From the NCBI GenBank assembly GCA_018333075.1, contig BORH01000002.1, positions 62,001 to 126,000 on the forward strand: 64,000 nt of DNA, in the 5' to 3' direction. Positions within the stretch are counted from its first letter, which is position 1; each line of letters opens with the position of its first letter. The translations under genes and the position numbers were made by a program. Under the pieces are notes generated by a model. It was not told where the DNA came from. It saw nothing but the letters and a program-made list of their open reading frames with translations, and ran no database searches. Shown one piece after another: positions 55,938 to 64,000 of the stretch. The stretch comes from Heyndrickxia sporothermodurans (GTDB lineage: Bacteria > Bacillota > Bacilli > Bacillales > Bacillaceae_C).

Positions 55938-56684
55938 TTATCTTACGTTTACCTTATTTAAAAATTGAAGAAGGCGCTGGTTGTTAGATTGATTAAATAC
56001 CTCTTCAGGAGTCCCATTTTCTACAACAATTCCTTGATCCATAAAAATTACCTGGTCAGCAACATCATGCGCGAATTTCATTTCATGAGTTACAACCACC
56101 ATGGTCATTCCTTCCTTTGACAAATTTTTCATTACCTTCAATACTTCTCCTACAAGCTCTGGATCCAGAGCAGATGTTGGTTCGTCAAAAAGAATAACTT
56201 CCGGATCCATAGCCATTGCTCTTGCAATTCCCACTCGTTGCTGTTGTCCTCCAGAGAGTTGGTGCGGATACATATCTCCACGATCCTTTAATCCAACTTT
56301 TTCTAATAACCCTAAAGCTTTTTGTCTTGATTCTGCCCTTGACCTTTTTAATACGATCAATTGACCTTCCATAATATTTTCTAATACTGTTAAATGTGGA
56401 AATAAATTATAGTTTTGAAAAACCATCCCGGTTTTCTTCCGAATCGCCATCATTTCGTTCAGTTTTAGTTTCTTTTTTTTATCAAATTCAAGCCTTTTTT
56501 CACCAATTATTAAACTACCTTTATCTGGAGTTTCTAATAAATTCAAACAGCGTAGAAGGGTGGTTTTTCCTGATCCGGATGGACCAATTATAACAGCTGT
56601 GCTACCTTTATCAATTGAGAGGGAGATCCCTTTTAAAACGTCTAAATCATTAAATCTTTTCTTTAGCTCTTGAACTATAATCAT
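55938..56684 (-). CDS. tcyC: Cystine/polar amino-acid ABC importer ATPase, TcyC-like
   Basis: 248 residues. Walker [11 protein letters not shown]-loop FQNYNLFPH, signature [17 protein letters not shown], Walker [20 protein letters not shown] and His in [13 protein letters not shown]. The [13 protein letters not shown] segment is the polar amino acid (PAAT) group pattern and agrees with B. subtilis TcyC. Third gene of the operon, 12 bp after the permease gene. Confidence 0.9.
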   Translation of the reverse strand: MIIVQELKKRFNDLDVLKGISLSIDKGSTAVIIGPSGSGKTTLLRCLNLLETPDKGSLIIGEKRLEFDKKKKLKLNEMMAIRKKTGMVFQNYNLFPHLTVLENIMEGQLIVLKRSRAESRQKALGLLEKVGLKDRGDMYPHQLSGGQQQRVGIARAMAMDPEVILFDEPTSALDPELVGEVLKVMKNLSKEGMTMVVVTHEMKFAHDVADQVIFMDQGIVVENGTPEEVFNQSNNQRLLQFLNKVNVR

Positions 56685-56696
56685 TTTATTCCCCCA

Positions 56697-57380
56697 CTAC
56701 TTTAATGTAGTCTTGTCATATTTTCGTTCTAGAAACGACTGACCAAATGATAATACTGTACTAAAAAGTAAATATATAAATGCAACCTCTATATAAAGCC
56801 ATAGTGGTTCATATGTAGCTGCTACAATTTGCTGACCCTTTTGAAACATTTCTGTCACAGTAATTGTGGCTGCCAAGGAAGTATCTTTTACTAAGCTAAT
56901 AAAAGAATTCCCTAAGGGTGGTAAGGAAACTCGCATGGCTTGTGGCAATATTATTCTCCGCACCGCTTGTGATTTTGTCATTCCAATCGAAGACGCTGCC
57001 TCCCACTGTCCTTTCGGAATGGAGAGAATGGACGCACGAAAAATTTCAGAGCTGTATGCCCCAACATTTAGTGTAAATCCAATGATTGCGGCTGGAAACG
57101 GTGCTAAAGTAATTCCAGCTTTCGGCAATCCATAGAACAGGATGAAAAGCTGTACCAGCAATGGTGTTCCTCTAAATATCCATAAATAAATCTTAGCCAA
57201 TACTATTAAGGGCTTTATCCTTGAAATTCGAATGATAGCTATTAAAAACGCTAATAATGTGCCTAATATAAATGTAATAATTGATAGAGGTATTGTAAAA
57301 TATAAACCAGCTTTAAGTATAGGAAAAAAGGAATCTCGAAGGATTCCTAAAATTCGATATGTGGACTCATCTGCAACCAT
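56697..57380 (-). CDS. tcyB: Cystine/polar amino-acid ABC importer permease, TcyB-like
   Basis: 227 residues, about five helices. Conserved N-terminal GLYFTIPLSIITFILGTLLA, IFRGTPLLVQLFILFYGLP and the coupling loop EAASSIGMTKSQAVRRIILP with SLVKDTSLAATITVTEMF. His/Glu/Gln/Arg-opine permease family. Between the binding-protein and ATPase genes with short gaps. Confidence 0.9.
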   Translation of the reverse strand: MVADESTYRILGILRDSFFPILKAGLYFTIPLSIITFILGTLLAFLIAIIRISRIKPLIVLAKIYLWIFRGTPLLVQLFILFYGLPKAGITLAPFPAAIIGFTLNVGAYSSEIFRASILSIPKGQWEAASSIGMTKSQAVRRIILPQAMRVSLPPLGNSFISLVKDTSLAATITVTEMFQKGQQIVAATYEPLWLYIEVAFIYLLFSTVLSFGQSFLERKYDKTTLK

Positions 57381-57395
57381 TTTCTTTCCATTCCT

Positions 57396-58193
57396 TTACT
57401 TCGACACATCTGTGCCAAACCATTTTTTTGATATTTTTAAATATGTTCCATCTTTTTTTATCTCTGCAAGTGCACCATTAACTGCATCGACTAATTCCTT
57501 CGAATTTTTTCTAAATAAAAAACCATTGCTAGTCGCTTTCTTTTCTTCATATACCACTTTAATAGGAATGTTAGGTTGATGCTTTTTTAAATCTAAATAG
57601 GAAAGACTATCATTTATCGTTGCATCTATTCGTTTTGACGTTATAAGATCAATTGCTTGTGTAAATCCATCTACTACTGTATTCGTCGCACCATAATTTT
57701 CTGCCATTTTTCGATAATTACTATCTAATGACTGACCTACCTTTTTTCCTTTTAAATCATATAATGATTTTATCGAATGATTATCCTTACCTACGATTAA
57801 CACAGCCTTTGAAACGATATATGGATCAGACATATCGTATTTTTTTAAACGGTCAGAGCGTATAGACACTTCATTCGCCACTAAATCATATCTATTTGCA
57901 TCTAAACCAGCAATCATCCCATCCCATTTTGTTTCAATGTATTTGGTCTTTAAATTTAACCGTTTAAACACTTCATTCGCTATATCAATATCAAAGCCTG
58001 TTAACTTACCTGTTGAATCATGATAGGTAAAGGGAGAATAAGTTCCTTCTGTACCGATCGTAACTTCCCCTTTTTTCTTTATTTGCTCATAAAGGTTTTT
58101 AGATTCTTGATTCCCTTCACCACCTTTTGTTGCACAGCCTGTAATCATAAACAAAGCCACTATCAACATAAGTACTTTCAGTATTCTTCTCAT
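57396..58193 (-). CDS. tcyA: Cystine-binding lipoprotein, TcyA-like
   Basis: 265 residues. Lipobox MITGC (Cys20), then the solute-binding family 3 core: IGTEGTYSPFTYHDSTGKLT, GFDIDIANEVFKRL, KWDGMIAGLDANRYDLVANE, KVGQSLDSNYRKMAENYGA and the C-terminal KISKKWFGTDVSK, which matches the ending I recall for B. subtilis TcyA. First gene of the operon. GGAGGTAAAAG lies upstream. No S-box or CymR site could be recognised with confidence; a short GGATGCATATCC-T7 hairpin occurs in the leader (about 58243-58260). Confidence 0.9.
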   Translation of the reverse strand: MRRILKVLMLIVALFMITGCATKGGEGNQESKNLYEQIKKKGEVTIGTEGTYSPFTYHDSTGKLTGFDIDIANEVFKRLNLKTKYIETKWDGMIAGLDANRYDLVANEVSIRSDRLKKYDMSDPYIVSKAVLIVGKDNHSIKSLYDLKGKKVGQSLDSNYRKMAENYGATNTVVDGFTQAIDLITSKRIDATINDSLSYLDLKKHQPNIPIKVVYEEKKATSNGFLFRKNSKELVDAVNGALAEIKKDGTYLKISKKWFGTDVSK

Positions 58194-58359
58194 CTTTTAC
58201 CTCCTCTCTAGGTTTCAATTCTTTCCATAGTGTTTCCTTTGAAAAAAAGGATATGCATCCAGCCTAATTCTGAAAAATATTATCAAAATCATCATTTTTA
58301 TTGCAGAAAATCACCATCTTAAAGTTTGTACATATAATATGACAAGGAGGTGGTTAAGA

Positions 58360-58545
58360 ATGGTTCAATTATTTCTAGCCGCAATAGTTGCAGGCTTTGC
58401 CTTACTTGGTTTAAGTCTTTTACATGTTATAACAGGTACATTTGCTACTGTTGTTGAATTTATTGGTGCTGGAACTGTGATACTTTTTGCAATCGTTTTA
58501 ATCGTAAATGCTATTATGGCGTTAATAGGAAAACTTAATTCATAA
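58360..58545 (+). CDS. Small two-helix membrane protein
   Basis: 61 residues from ATG 58360, with GGAGGTGG seven bases upstream. Two membrane helices (LFLAAIVAGFALLGLSLLHV and EFIGAGTVILFAIVLIVNAI) and a short tail GKLNS. No family recognised. Divergent from tcyA. Confidence 0.7.
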   Translation: MVQLFLAAIVAGFALLGLSLLHVITGTFATVVEFIGAGTVILFAIVLIVNAIMALIGKLNS

Positions 58546-58612
58546 TTGATTAAGGATGAAGGAGGTTGCCCTCTTTATGTTCTTTTTAATGGACTTATTC
58601 TTATTTTTTTCA

Positions 58613-58643
58613 TAAAAAAAAGTGGGCTATCCCACTTTTTTGT
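58613..58643. terminator. Bidirectional terminator
   Basis: AAAAAAGTGGG and CCCACTTTTTT around CTAT. Ends both the small membrane-protein gene and the thiamine operon. Confidence 0.9.
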
Positions 58644-58684
58644 TTTTCAAAACGATAAACTTAATAAAGTTCTATGAAAATATA

Positions 58685-59689
58685 CTATTCAAGATTAACA
58701 AATGCTTGCTCTACGTCAATTTTCTTTTTAATCACCTTATTCATGTATAACCAATCTACAATTTTTTCCCAATCACTTTTGTCCTGTTGTCCAAATACAT
58801 GACGCTTTCCATTCATTAAAGGAATTAAAATATTTAAGCTTTTCTTTTCAACAATATGATCTAATGGAAATGTTTGATTCTCATGCTTAAAAAGAATGTC
58901 CAAACCCTTTTGAGGATTCTTCGTAACATCCGCTTGTCCCTTTGATACTGCTCTCCAAAAGCGTTCAAATGTTTTTCTTTTTTTAGCTATTCCTTTTTCA
59001 CTTGAAATTAAAATAAGCTCATAATAATTAGGTACTCCATAATCAGTCGGACTAAAAGCTTCTACTGGGTGTCCTTCCTTTTCAAGAAGGATTCTTTCAT
59101 GATTAATATACCCGCCAATAATTCCGTCTACATTATTCGTGGCAATTGCTGGAATAAGGTCAAATCCTACATCGGTCAATTTCACATTTTTGGGATCGCC
59201 GCCGTCATTTTTGACCATCGTATGTAAAACTGCTTGCTCAAATTCAATAGAGGAATATCCTATATTTTTACCTTCTAATTCTTTTGGACGATGAATATTG
59301 CTACTCTTCGGTACCATTAAATAATTTAATGGTTGACTTACATAAGCAGCCAAAGAAACAACAGGTATCCCCTCAACTCTTGCCACAATTAACTGTGGTT
59401 GATAGCTTAATGCTAAATCGACTTTCCCTGCTGCCACAAGTTTAAGTGGATCATTCGTTTCAGCTGGCATTTTAATATCTACATCAAGACCTTCATCTGC
59501 AAAATAACCTTTTTCCAAAGCCGTGTATATAGCAGAGTGTACTGCATTTGGATACCAATCTAGCATAATACTTACTTTTTCTTTTCCTTCAGTTACAGTT
59601 GTTTTCTTTGGTTCCCCACACCCTGAAAAGAGTATCACGATACATGAAATGATAATAAATATTACACATTTTTTTTTCAATTTAGACAC
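58685..59689 (-). CDS. thiY: Thiamine-precursor binding lipoprotein ThiY
   Basis: 334 residues. Lipobox FSGC (Cys24), then the NMT1/THI5-like fold: IMLDWYPNAVHSAIYTALEK, GLDVDIKMP, GKVDLALSYQPQLIVARVEG and PLNYLMVPK. ThiY binds formylaminopyrimidine, a thiamine breakdown product. Last gene of the operon; ATG coincides with the stop region of thiX. Confidence 0.92.
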   Translation of the reverse strand: MSKLKKKCVIFIIISCIVILFSGCGEPKKTTVTEGKEKVSIMLDWYPNAVHSAIYTALEKGYFADEGLDVDIKMPAETNDPLKLVAAGKVDLALSYQPQLIVARVEGIPVVSLAAYVSQPLNYLMVPKSSNIHRPKELEGKNIGYSSIEFEQAVLHTMVKNDGGDPKNVKLTDVGFDLIPAIATNNVDGIIGGYINHERILLEKEGHPVEAFSPTDYGVPNYYELILISSEKGIAKKRKTFERFWRAVSKGQADVTKNPQKGLDILFKHENQTFPLDHIVEKKSLNILIPLMNGKRHVFGQQDKSDWEKIVDWLYMNKVIKKKIDVEQAFVNLE

Positions 59690-60454
59690 CTATTTTCTTT
59701 TCCAATATAGAATTTTTCTTTCTAATAAACTAACTAATATAAATAGAACCATTCCTAACAAAGATAAAATGACAACAGCTGCAAACACACCTTCAGAATT
59801 TAAATTCCCTGACATTCTTCTACTGTAATATCCTAACCCTTCACTAGCACCCAGCCATTCCCCAATTGTTGCCCCTACAACAGCAAAAACAATGGCAAGT
59901 TTAACTCCTGATAATAATGGTGAAAGAGCAAAGGGCACTTCTACTTTCAAAAATATTTGCCATCGTTTTGCTCCCATTGATGTAAGGAGTTCATGGTAAT
60001 CTTTGTCTCCATTCTTTAAGCCATCATAAAAGTTTAATACAATTGGAAAAAAACTAATGAGGATCGTAACTGCTACTTTACTCCATATAGAATAACCAAA
60101 CCAAAGCACAAAAATGGGTGACAGTGCAATAATTGGAATGGTTTGCGAAATTAAGATAAAAGGGTACATAATTTTTTCGACCGGCTTAAAAAAATACATT
60201 CCTATTGAAAGGATCATACCACCAATAAAGGCAATAACAAATCCTATGGCTATTTCTTTGATTGTAGCCATTAAATGAACGACAAATAATGAATGCTTAT
60301 TTTCAAAGATCATTTGAATGATGGATGTAGGTGCAGGAACGATGAATGATGGAACTTTTCCTGATTTCACAAGATATTGCCAAACTAGCAAAACCATAAG
60401 AGAAAACAATACAAATAAATAGTAATCTTTTACTAGTCTTTTAAATTTATCCAT
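59690..60454 (-). CDS. thiX: Thiamine-precursor ABC permease ThiX
   Basis: 254 residues, six helices, SsuC/TauC-type permease. Blocks: KSGKVPSFIVPAPTSIIQMI, ILISQTIPIIALSPIFVLWF, coupling loop ELLTSMGAKRWQIFLKVEVP and GATIGEWLGASEGLGYY. Start at 60454 follows AAGAGGA and overlaps thiZ by eight bases. Confidence 0.92.
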   Translation of the reverse strand: MDKFKRLVKDYYLFVLFSLMVLLVWQYLVKSGKVPSFIVPAPTSIIQMIFENKHSLFVVHLMATIKEIAIGFVIAFIGGMILSIGMYFFKPVEKIMYPFILISQTIPIIALSPIFVLWFGYSIWSKVAVTILISFFPIVLNFYDGLKNGDKDYHELLTSMGAKRWQIFLKVEVPFALSPLLSGVKLAIVFAVVGATIGEWLGASEGLGYYSRRMSGNLNSEGVFAAVVILSLLGMVLFILVSLLERKILYWKRK

Positions 60455-61175
60455 TAGAAATCCTCTTTTCAAGTTCCTTTCGATATTCCTGAATTTTAGT
60501 GGAATGAACCATTTCAACCTCTCTTGGTCGAGGAAGTGAAATCCTTAATTCCTCCAGAAAATGCTGCTGATGAAAAATCATGATTTTATCACTCAAAATA
60601 ATTGCTTCTTCAATATCATGAGTAATAAAAAGAATCGTTTTATCAAGCTCCTTCCAAATCGAAAGCAGCCAGCTTTGCATTTCTCTTTTTGTAAAGGAAT
60701 CAAGAGCACCAAAGGGCTCATCAAGCAATAATATATCACTTCCCATTAGTATTGTTCGCAAAAAAGCAACACGTTGTTTCATCCCACCAGATAGTTCTGA
60801 TGGAAATGCTGTTTCCCAATCGGATAAGCCCACTTTTTTTAACCACGTACGAGCAGTATCTTTAGTGAATCCTGAATCTTTTCGAATTTCTGCAACTAGC
60901 ATAAGGTTTTCCAATACTGTTCGCCATGGTAATAGCAAATCCCGCTGCGGCATATAACCAAAAGTTCCGATAGTTGCTTTTTTGTTGCCAATTAATATTT
61001 CTCCACTATCTGGATGAAGAAGACCAGTAATCAGCTTGAATAAGGTACTTTTACCACAGCCGCTTTTGCCTATTAAGCTAACAAATTCTCCTTTTTGAAT
61101 GTTAATTGATAAATTTGAAAGAATTGGATCACTATTTTTGTAAGAATATGAAAGATTCTTAATTTGTAAGGTCAT
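60447..61175 (-). CDS. thiZ: Thiamine-precursor ABC ATPase ThiZ
   Basis: 242 residues. Walker A GKSGCGKST, Q-loop MPQRDLLLPWRTV, signature LSGGMKQR, Walker B ILLLDEPFGALDSFTK and His in FITHDIEEAI: the nitrate/taurine/THI-type ATPase group. Start at 61175 after GGTGTTACAC. Third of the ABC genes to be counted from the right, before thiX and thiY. Confidence 0.92.
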   Translation of the reverse strand: MTLQIKNLSYSYKNSDPILSNLSINIQKGEFVSLIGKSGCGKSTLFKLITGLLHPDSGEILIGNKKATIGTFGYMPQRDLLLPWRTVLENLMLVAEIRKDSGFTKDTARTWLKKVGLSDWETAFPSELSGGMKQRVAFLRTILMGSDILLLDEPFGALDSFTKREMQSWLLSIWKELDKTILFITHDIEEAIILSDKIMIFHQQHFLEELRISLPRPREVEMVHSTKIQEYRKELEKRISNG

Positions 61176-61190
61176 GTGTAACACCTATAG

Positions 61191-61880
61191 CTACAATGGC
61201 CAATCTTTTTTATGATAAAGCATATCCCAAAACAAATATTCGAAACGAGAGGTCGTTTGAAAATGTTTTTCAAGGATGGATAACTCTCTTTCAGGTTTAC
61301 CATCTGCCAAATCATCCATCAATTCAATGAGCCAAATTGCTAGTGAGCCAAATTCATTCGAAGAATAAGTATTAATCCAATCTACATAAGGGTTACCCTC
61401 TAATTGATTAGCAAACTGAGATTTTAATAGTTTTCCAATTTCCCAATAATCCCATGCACAAGGGAGTAAGCAAGAAACAAGCTCTGCTAAAGTACCATTA
61501 TGAGCTACATTCAGCATGTAATTTGTATAGGATAAATTAATTGGAGTAGGTATTGTTTTTTCTAATTCCTCTGGAAAGATTCCAAATTTGCTTGCATATG
61601 TTCGATGAACATCCATTTCAAAATGTAGCGTTTCATTTAATAACTGAGAAAACTTTTGCATGGTTGAAACATCTTTTGCTTTTTGTGCACCTATTGCAAA
61701 GAGCTTAGAATACTCAATTAAATACACATAATCTTGTTTCATGTAGTAGGAAAATAACTCCTTACTTAGTGTTCCATCCCCTATACCTTGCACAAAAGGA
61801 TGGTTATGATTTTTTTTCCAAATTGGTTGAACATTTTCATAAAGACGATTGGAAAAGCGTTTCGTTTGTATGGTCTCCAT
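61191..61880 (-). CDS. tenA: Aminopyrimidine aminohydrolase TenA
   Basis: 229 residues, all-helical. Active-site Cys141 lies in LPCAWDYWEIG with the Tyr four residues on; DYVYLIEYSKLFAIGA and FEMDVHRTYASKFGI are family blocks; the catalytic Glu is expected in AIWLIELMDDLAD. TenA hydrolyses aminopyrimidine to HMP for thiamine salvage. Sits next to the ThiXYZ importer of its precursor. Confidence 0.92.
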   Translation of the reverse strand: METIQTKRFSNRLYENVQPIWKKNHNHPFVQGIGDGTLSKELFSYYMKQDYVYLIEYSKLFAIGAQKAKDVSTMQKFSQLLNETLHFEMDVHRTYASKFGIFPEELEKTIPTPINLSYTNYMLNVAHNGTLAELVSCLLPCAWDYWEIGKLLKSQFANQLEGNPYVDWINTYSSNEFGSLAIWLIELMDDLADGKPERELSILEKHFQTTSRFEYLFWDMLYHKKDWPL

Positions 61881-61896
61881 TTTAACCCCACATTTC

Positions 61897-62511
61897 TTAT
61901 GTAATGTTTTTTAATAACTTTTGAGCAGCCACTTTCGGATTAGCTGATTTCATAATGGCAGAAACAACAGCAATACCTTCAAAGTCGATATCATTAAGTT
62001 TATGAACATTATGCTGATGGATCCCTCCGATTGCCACAGCAGGAATAGTAACTGAATTTTTTATAGCTATTAGTGATTTGAATGAAATGTTAACGGCATC
62101 TTTTTTTGTATCTGTCGGAAACACCGAGCCCACTCCTATATAATCGGCTCCATTTCTTTCTGCTGTTTGAGCTTGTTCAACAGTTTGAGTCGACACCCCA
62201 ACAATCATTGATTTTGGAACAATGTTTTTGACCACTGTTAATGGAAGATCATTTTGACCAATATGTATTCCATCAGCACCGACAGCTAGTGCAATATCTA
62301 TTCGATCATTAATAATTAATGGAACTTGATAGCTTTTTAATAATGCCTTTAAATGCTTTGCTTTTTCATAGAAAAGAAGTCCGTCAGACTGCTTTTCACG
62401 AAGCTGAACGATTGATACACCACCTTGTATAGCATCTTCAACAATAGAAAGAAGTTCATCTAAAGGAGTTTGTTCATCGGTTACTAAAAGAAGACGATAA
62501 TTAAACTTCAT
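61897..62511 (-). CDS. thiE: Thiamine phosphate synthase ThiE
   Basis: 204-residue TIM barrel that joins HMP-PP and THZ-P. Motifs: GVSIVQLREKQSDG, LIINDRIDIALAVGADGIHI, GQNDLP, YIGVGSVFPTDTKKDAV (the phosphate-binding PTxTK) and VAIGGIHQHNV. TenI is similar, but retention of the PTxTK and Arg/Lys residues favours ThiE. Overlaps thiM by 11 bp. Confidence 0.9.
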   Translation of the reverse strand: MKFNYRLLLVTDEQTPLDELLSIVEDAIQGGVSIVQLREKQSDGLLFYEKAKHLKALLKSYQVPLIINDRIDIALAVGADGIHIGQNDLPLTVVKNIVPKSMIVGVSTQTVEQAQTAERNGADYIGVGSVFPTDTKKDAVNISFKSLIAIKNSVTIPAVAIGGIHQHNVHKLNDIDFEGIAVVSAIMKSANPKVAAQKLLKNIT

Positions 62512-63310
62512 GGATCCTTACCCCCGCTTCAAAAATGCCTTCATTCATTAAATAAATTTCATCCATAAGATTTACTTTAAATGTGCCTATTCCTTGATGT
62601 ATAGATAATTGCTGCTTGGCTCTTTCACCAGCAAGCGACATGACTGACATCCCGACAATACAAGCGAATAAATAATGATTTGTAATTGCTGAAAAATTAC
62701 CTATTAATGAGGTGGACATACACCCTGTACCAGTAACACTTGTTAAAATCTGATCACCGTTTTGAAGTAAATATGTGCTTTTGCCATCTGAAACAACATC
62801 TTCTTTCCCACTTATGCCGACAATGCATTGAAAATCTTTTGCTGCTTGTTCAGCTATTTCAATTGCTGATAGTGGCACATCACCAGCATCCACACCATTA
62901 GTCGAACCTTTACCTCCATTTAAAGCATATATTTCACTTACATTGCCACGAATAATGGTCGCTTCGATCTTATGTAGTAACTCTTTTGCTTTTTCAGTTC
63001 GAAAGCTAGTTGCTCCAACACCTACAGGATCTAGAATCACTGGAATTCCTCTATGATTCGCCGCCTTTCCAGCCTTAATCATTGCTTGGAAAAACTCCTC
63101 TTGAATGGTTCCAAAATTTATGACAAGTGCATCAGCAAGTTGAATCATTTCCTCCACTTCTTCTATTGCTGTTGCCATTACCGGAGATCCTCCTATCGCC
63201 AGTGTTGCATTGGCACAATCATTAATCGTAACATTATTGGTAATATGATGAATAAGTGGTCGTTTTGCTTTTATGTCATGAAATAATTGTTTTACTACTA
63301 ATGGATTCAT
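62501..63310 (-). CDS. thiM: Hydroxyethylthiazole kinase ThiM
   Basis: 269-residue ribokinase-fold kinase. PLIHHITNNVTINDCANATL and the opening GGSPVMATAIEEVEEM form the substrate side; VILDPVGVGATSFRTEKAKE and TSVTGTGCMSTSLIGNFSAI the nucleotide side with the catalytic Cys. Phosphorylates thiazole for ThiE. AGGAGGAC lies upstream of the ATG. Confidence 0.93.
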   Translation of the reverse strand: MNPLVVKQLFHDIKAKRPLIHHITNNVTINDCANATLAIGGSPVMATAIEEVEEMIQLADALVINFGTIQEEFFQAMIKAGKAANHRGIPVILDPVGVGATSFRTEKAKELLHKIEATIIRGNVSEIYALNGGKGSTNGVDAGDVPLSAIEIAEQAAKDFQCIVGISGKEDVVSDGKSTYLLQNGDQILTSVTGTGCMSTSLIGNFSAITNHYLFACIVGMSVMSLAGERAKQQLSIHQGIGTFKVNLMDEIYLMNEGIFEAGVRIHEV

Positions 63311-63325
63311 ATTGTATGTCCTCCT

Positions 63326-64000
63326 TTAATTTTCAATAAGTCCAGCAAGATTATATAATTCATAAAAATGATTGGTAGGACCATGTCCTTCTCCTAAATC
63401 AATACTGTGCTGAATAGCTGTCGTAATATATGCTTTTGCTTCTTTTATCGCTATTGGTAATGAAAGTCCTCTGGCAAGGAACGCTGCTATTGCTGAAGAA
63501 AGTGTACATCCTGTACCATGAACATTTTTTGTATGAATTCTTTCTCCTTTTAACCATGTAAACTGATGTCCATCATAAAAAAGATCATTCGGATTCCCGT
63601 CTAAATGTCCTCCTTTTAATAAAATTGTTTTTGCCCCAAGTTCCATTAATTGGTGACACGCATCATACATGTCCTGAGTTGTAGTTATTTTCATATTAAT
63701 GAATGTTTCCGCTTCCGGTATGTTTGGTGTAATAACTGTCACTATAGGCAACAATTTTCTTTTCAAAGATTCTATAGCATCATCCAAAAGTAACTGTTGT
63801 CCTCCTTTTGATACCATCACAGGATCTAGAACAATTTGATCTGGTTGATAAATTTTCAACACATCTGCGACTACGTCAACAATCCCTGCTGACCCAAGCA
63901 TTCCTATTTTGATTGCATCCACTTTAATATCTTCAAATACTGCTGAAAGCTGATCACGAATGATGGATTCGTCAATCAATTGTACCGACTTAACTTCTAC
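63326..64000 (-). CDS. thiD: HMP(-P) kinase ThiD, 5' end outside window
   Basis: 224 codons visible; the N-terminal ~45 residues with the AGSDSSGGAG motif lie beyond the right edge. Visible blocks: AIKIGMLGSAGIVDVVADVL, IVLDPVMVSKGGQQLL, TVITPNIPEAE, ILLKGGHL and VHGTGCTLSSAIAAFLARGL. It phosphorylates HMP twice. First known gene of thiD-thiM-thiE-tenA-thiZ-thiX-thiY; a TPP riboswitch would be expected further right but is not visible. Confidence 0.93.
   Translation of the reverse strand, partial: VEVKSVQLIDESIIRDQLSAVFEDIKVDAIKIGMLGSAGIVDVVADVLKIYQPDQIVLDPVMVSKGGQQLLLDDAIESLKRKLLPIVTVITPNIPEAETFINMKITTTQDMYDACHQLMELGAKTILLKGGHLDGNPNDLFYDGHQFTWLKGERIHTKNVHGTGCTLSSAIAAFLARGLSLPIAIKEAKAYITTAIQHSIDLGEGHGPTNHFYELYNLAGLIEN

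Noticed and set aside
58200-58330. Possible S-box, T-box or CymR control of tcyA
   Set aside because: No conserved riboswitch core was found; only a short GGATGCATATCC hairpin with seven T, which is not enough to call.
58560-58614. 12-codon frame MFFLMDLFLFFS after an AAGGAGG
   Set aside because: Very short, hydrophobic and adjoining the terminator; could be a leader peptide but there is no following gene.

Overview
The window looks like a chromosomal segment of a low-GC, endospore-forming Gram-positive bacterium of the family Bacillaceae. The evidence is three spore-core protein genes (sspO, sspP and an N-terminally extended alpha/beta-type SASP), close relatives of Bacillus subtilis OpuA, OpuD, OpcR/GbsR, HutU/HutI, AmhX, TcyABC and ThiXYZ, strong AGGAGG-type ribosome sites with frequent TTG/GTG starts, and an AT-rich composition. 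Species cannot be assigned by eye. Most genes lie on the minus strand.

0-8 kb: two GNAT acetyltransferases, an internally deleted Tn3-family transposon scar, an ArsR repressor with an MFS exporter and three matching operators, a DUF421 membrane protein, an MgtC-like protein and a YitT-family protein. 8-19 kb: spore genes sspO and sspP, a polysaccharide deacetylase lipoprotein, then an osmoprotection block (OpuD BCCT carrier, the OpcR/GbsR-type regulator and the divergent opuAA-AB-AC glycine betaine ABC importer) interleaved with a lytic transglycosylase and a CidA/LrgA-CidB/LrgB pair. 19-27 kb: a YjiH-family transporter, hutU-hutI of histidine degradation, and a divergent DUF485-ActP-type acetate symporter operon.

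27-34.5 kb is an accessory, decaying stretch: small hypothetical genes, three broken genes (histidine phosphatase, DUF4871 lipoprotein, small secreted protein), an IS1182-type transposase relic and at least six copies of a short dispersed intergenic repeat. 34.5-49 kb: tldD-tldE with an AraC-type regulator whose receiver domain has Glu at the phospho-acceptor position, a flavin reductase, a broken MFS gene, an S66 (LdcA/MccF-type) peptidase, a MaoC hot-dog pair, mntH with a recognisable MntR box, amhX, a frameshifted proC paralogue, a NUDIX hydrolase and a glutathione peroxidase.

49-64 kb: an operon pcp-pxpB-pxpC-pxpA that links N-terminal pyroglutamate removal to ATP-dependent 5-oxoproline opening, then dps, VanZ-like and small membrane proteins, a TcyABC-like cystine importer, and a thiamine salvage operon thiD-thiM-thiE-tenA-thiZ-thiX-thiY running off the right edge.

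No prophage, CRISPR array, rRNA or tRNA was recognised, and no convincing new multi-gene system. The best leads are the ArsR operator set with a probable leaderless arsR mRNA, the degenerate receiver-AraC regulator beside TldDE, the repeat family and gene decay of the 28-34 kb region, and the Tn3 relic in which the tails of two divergent genes are fused.
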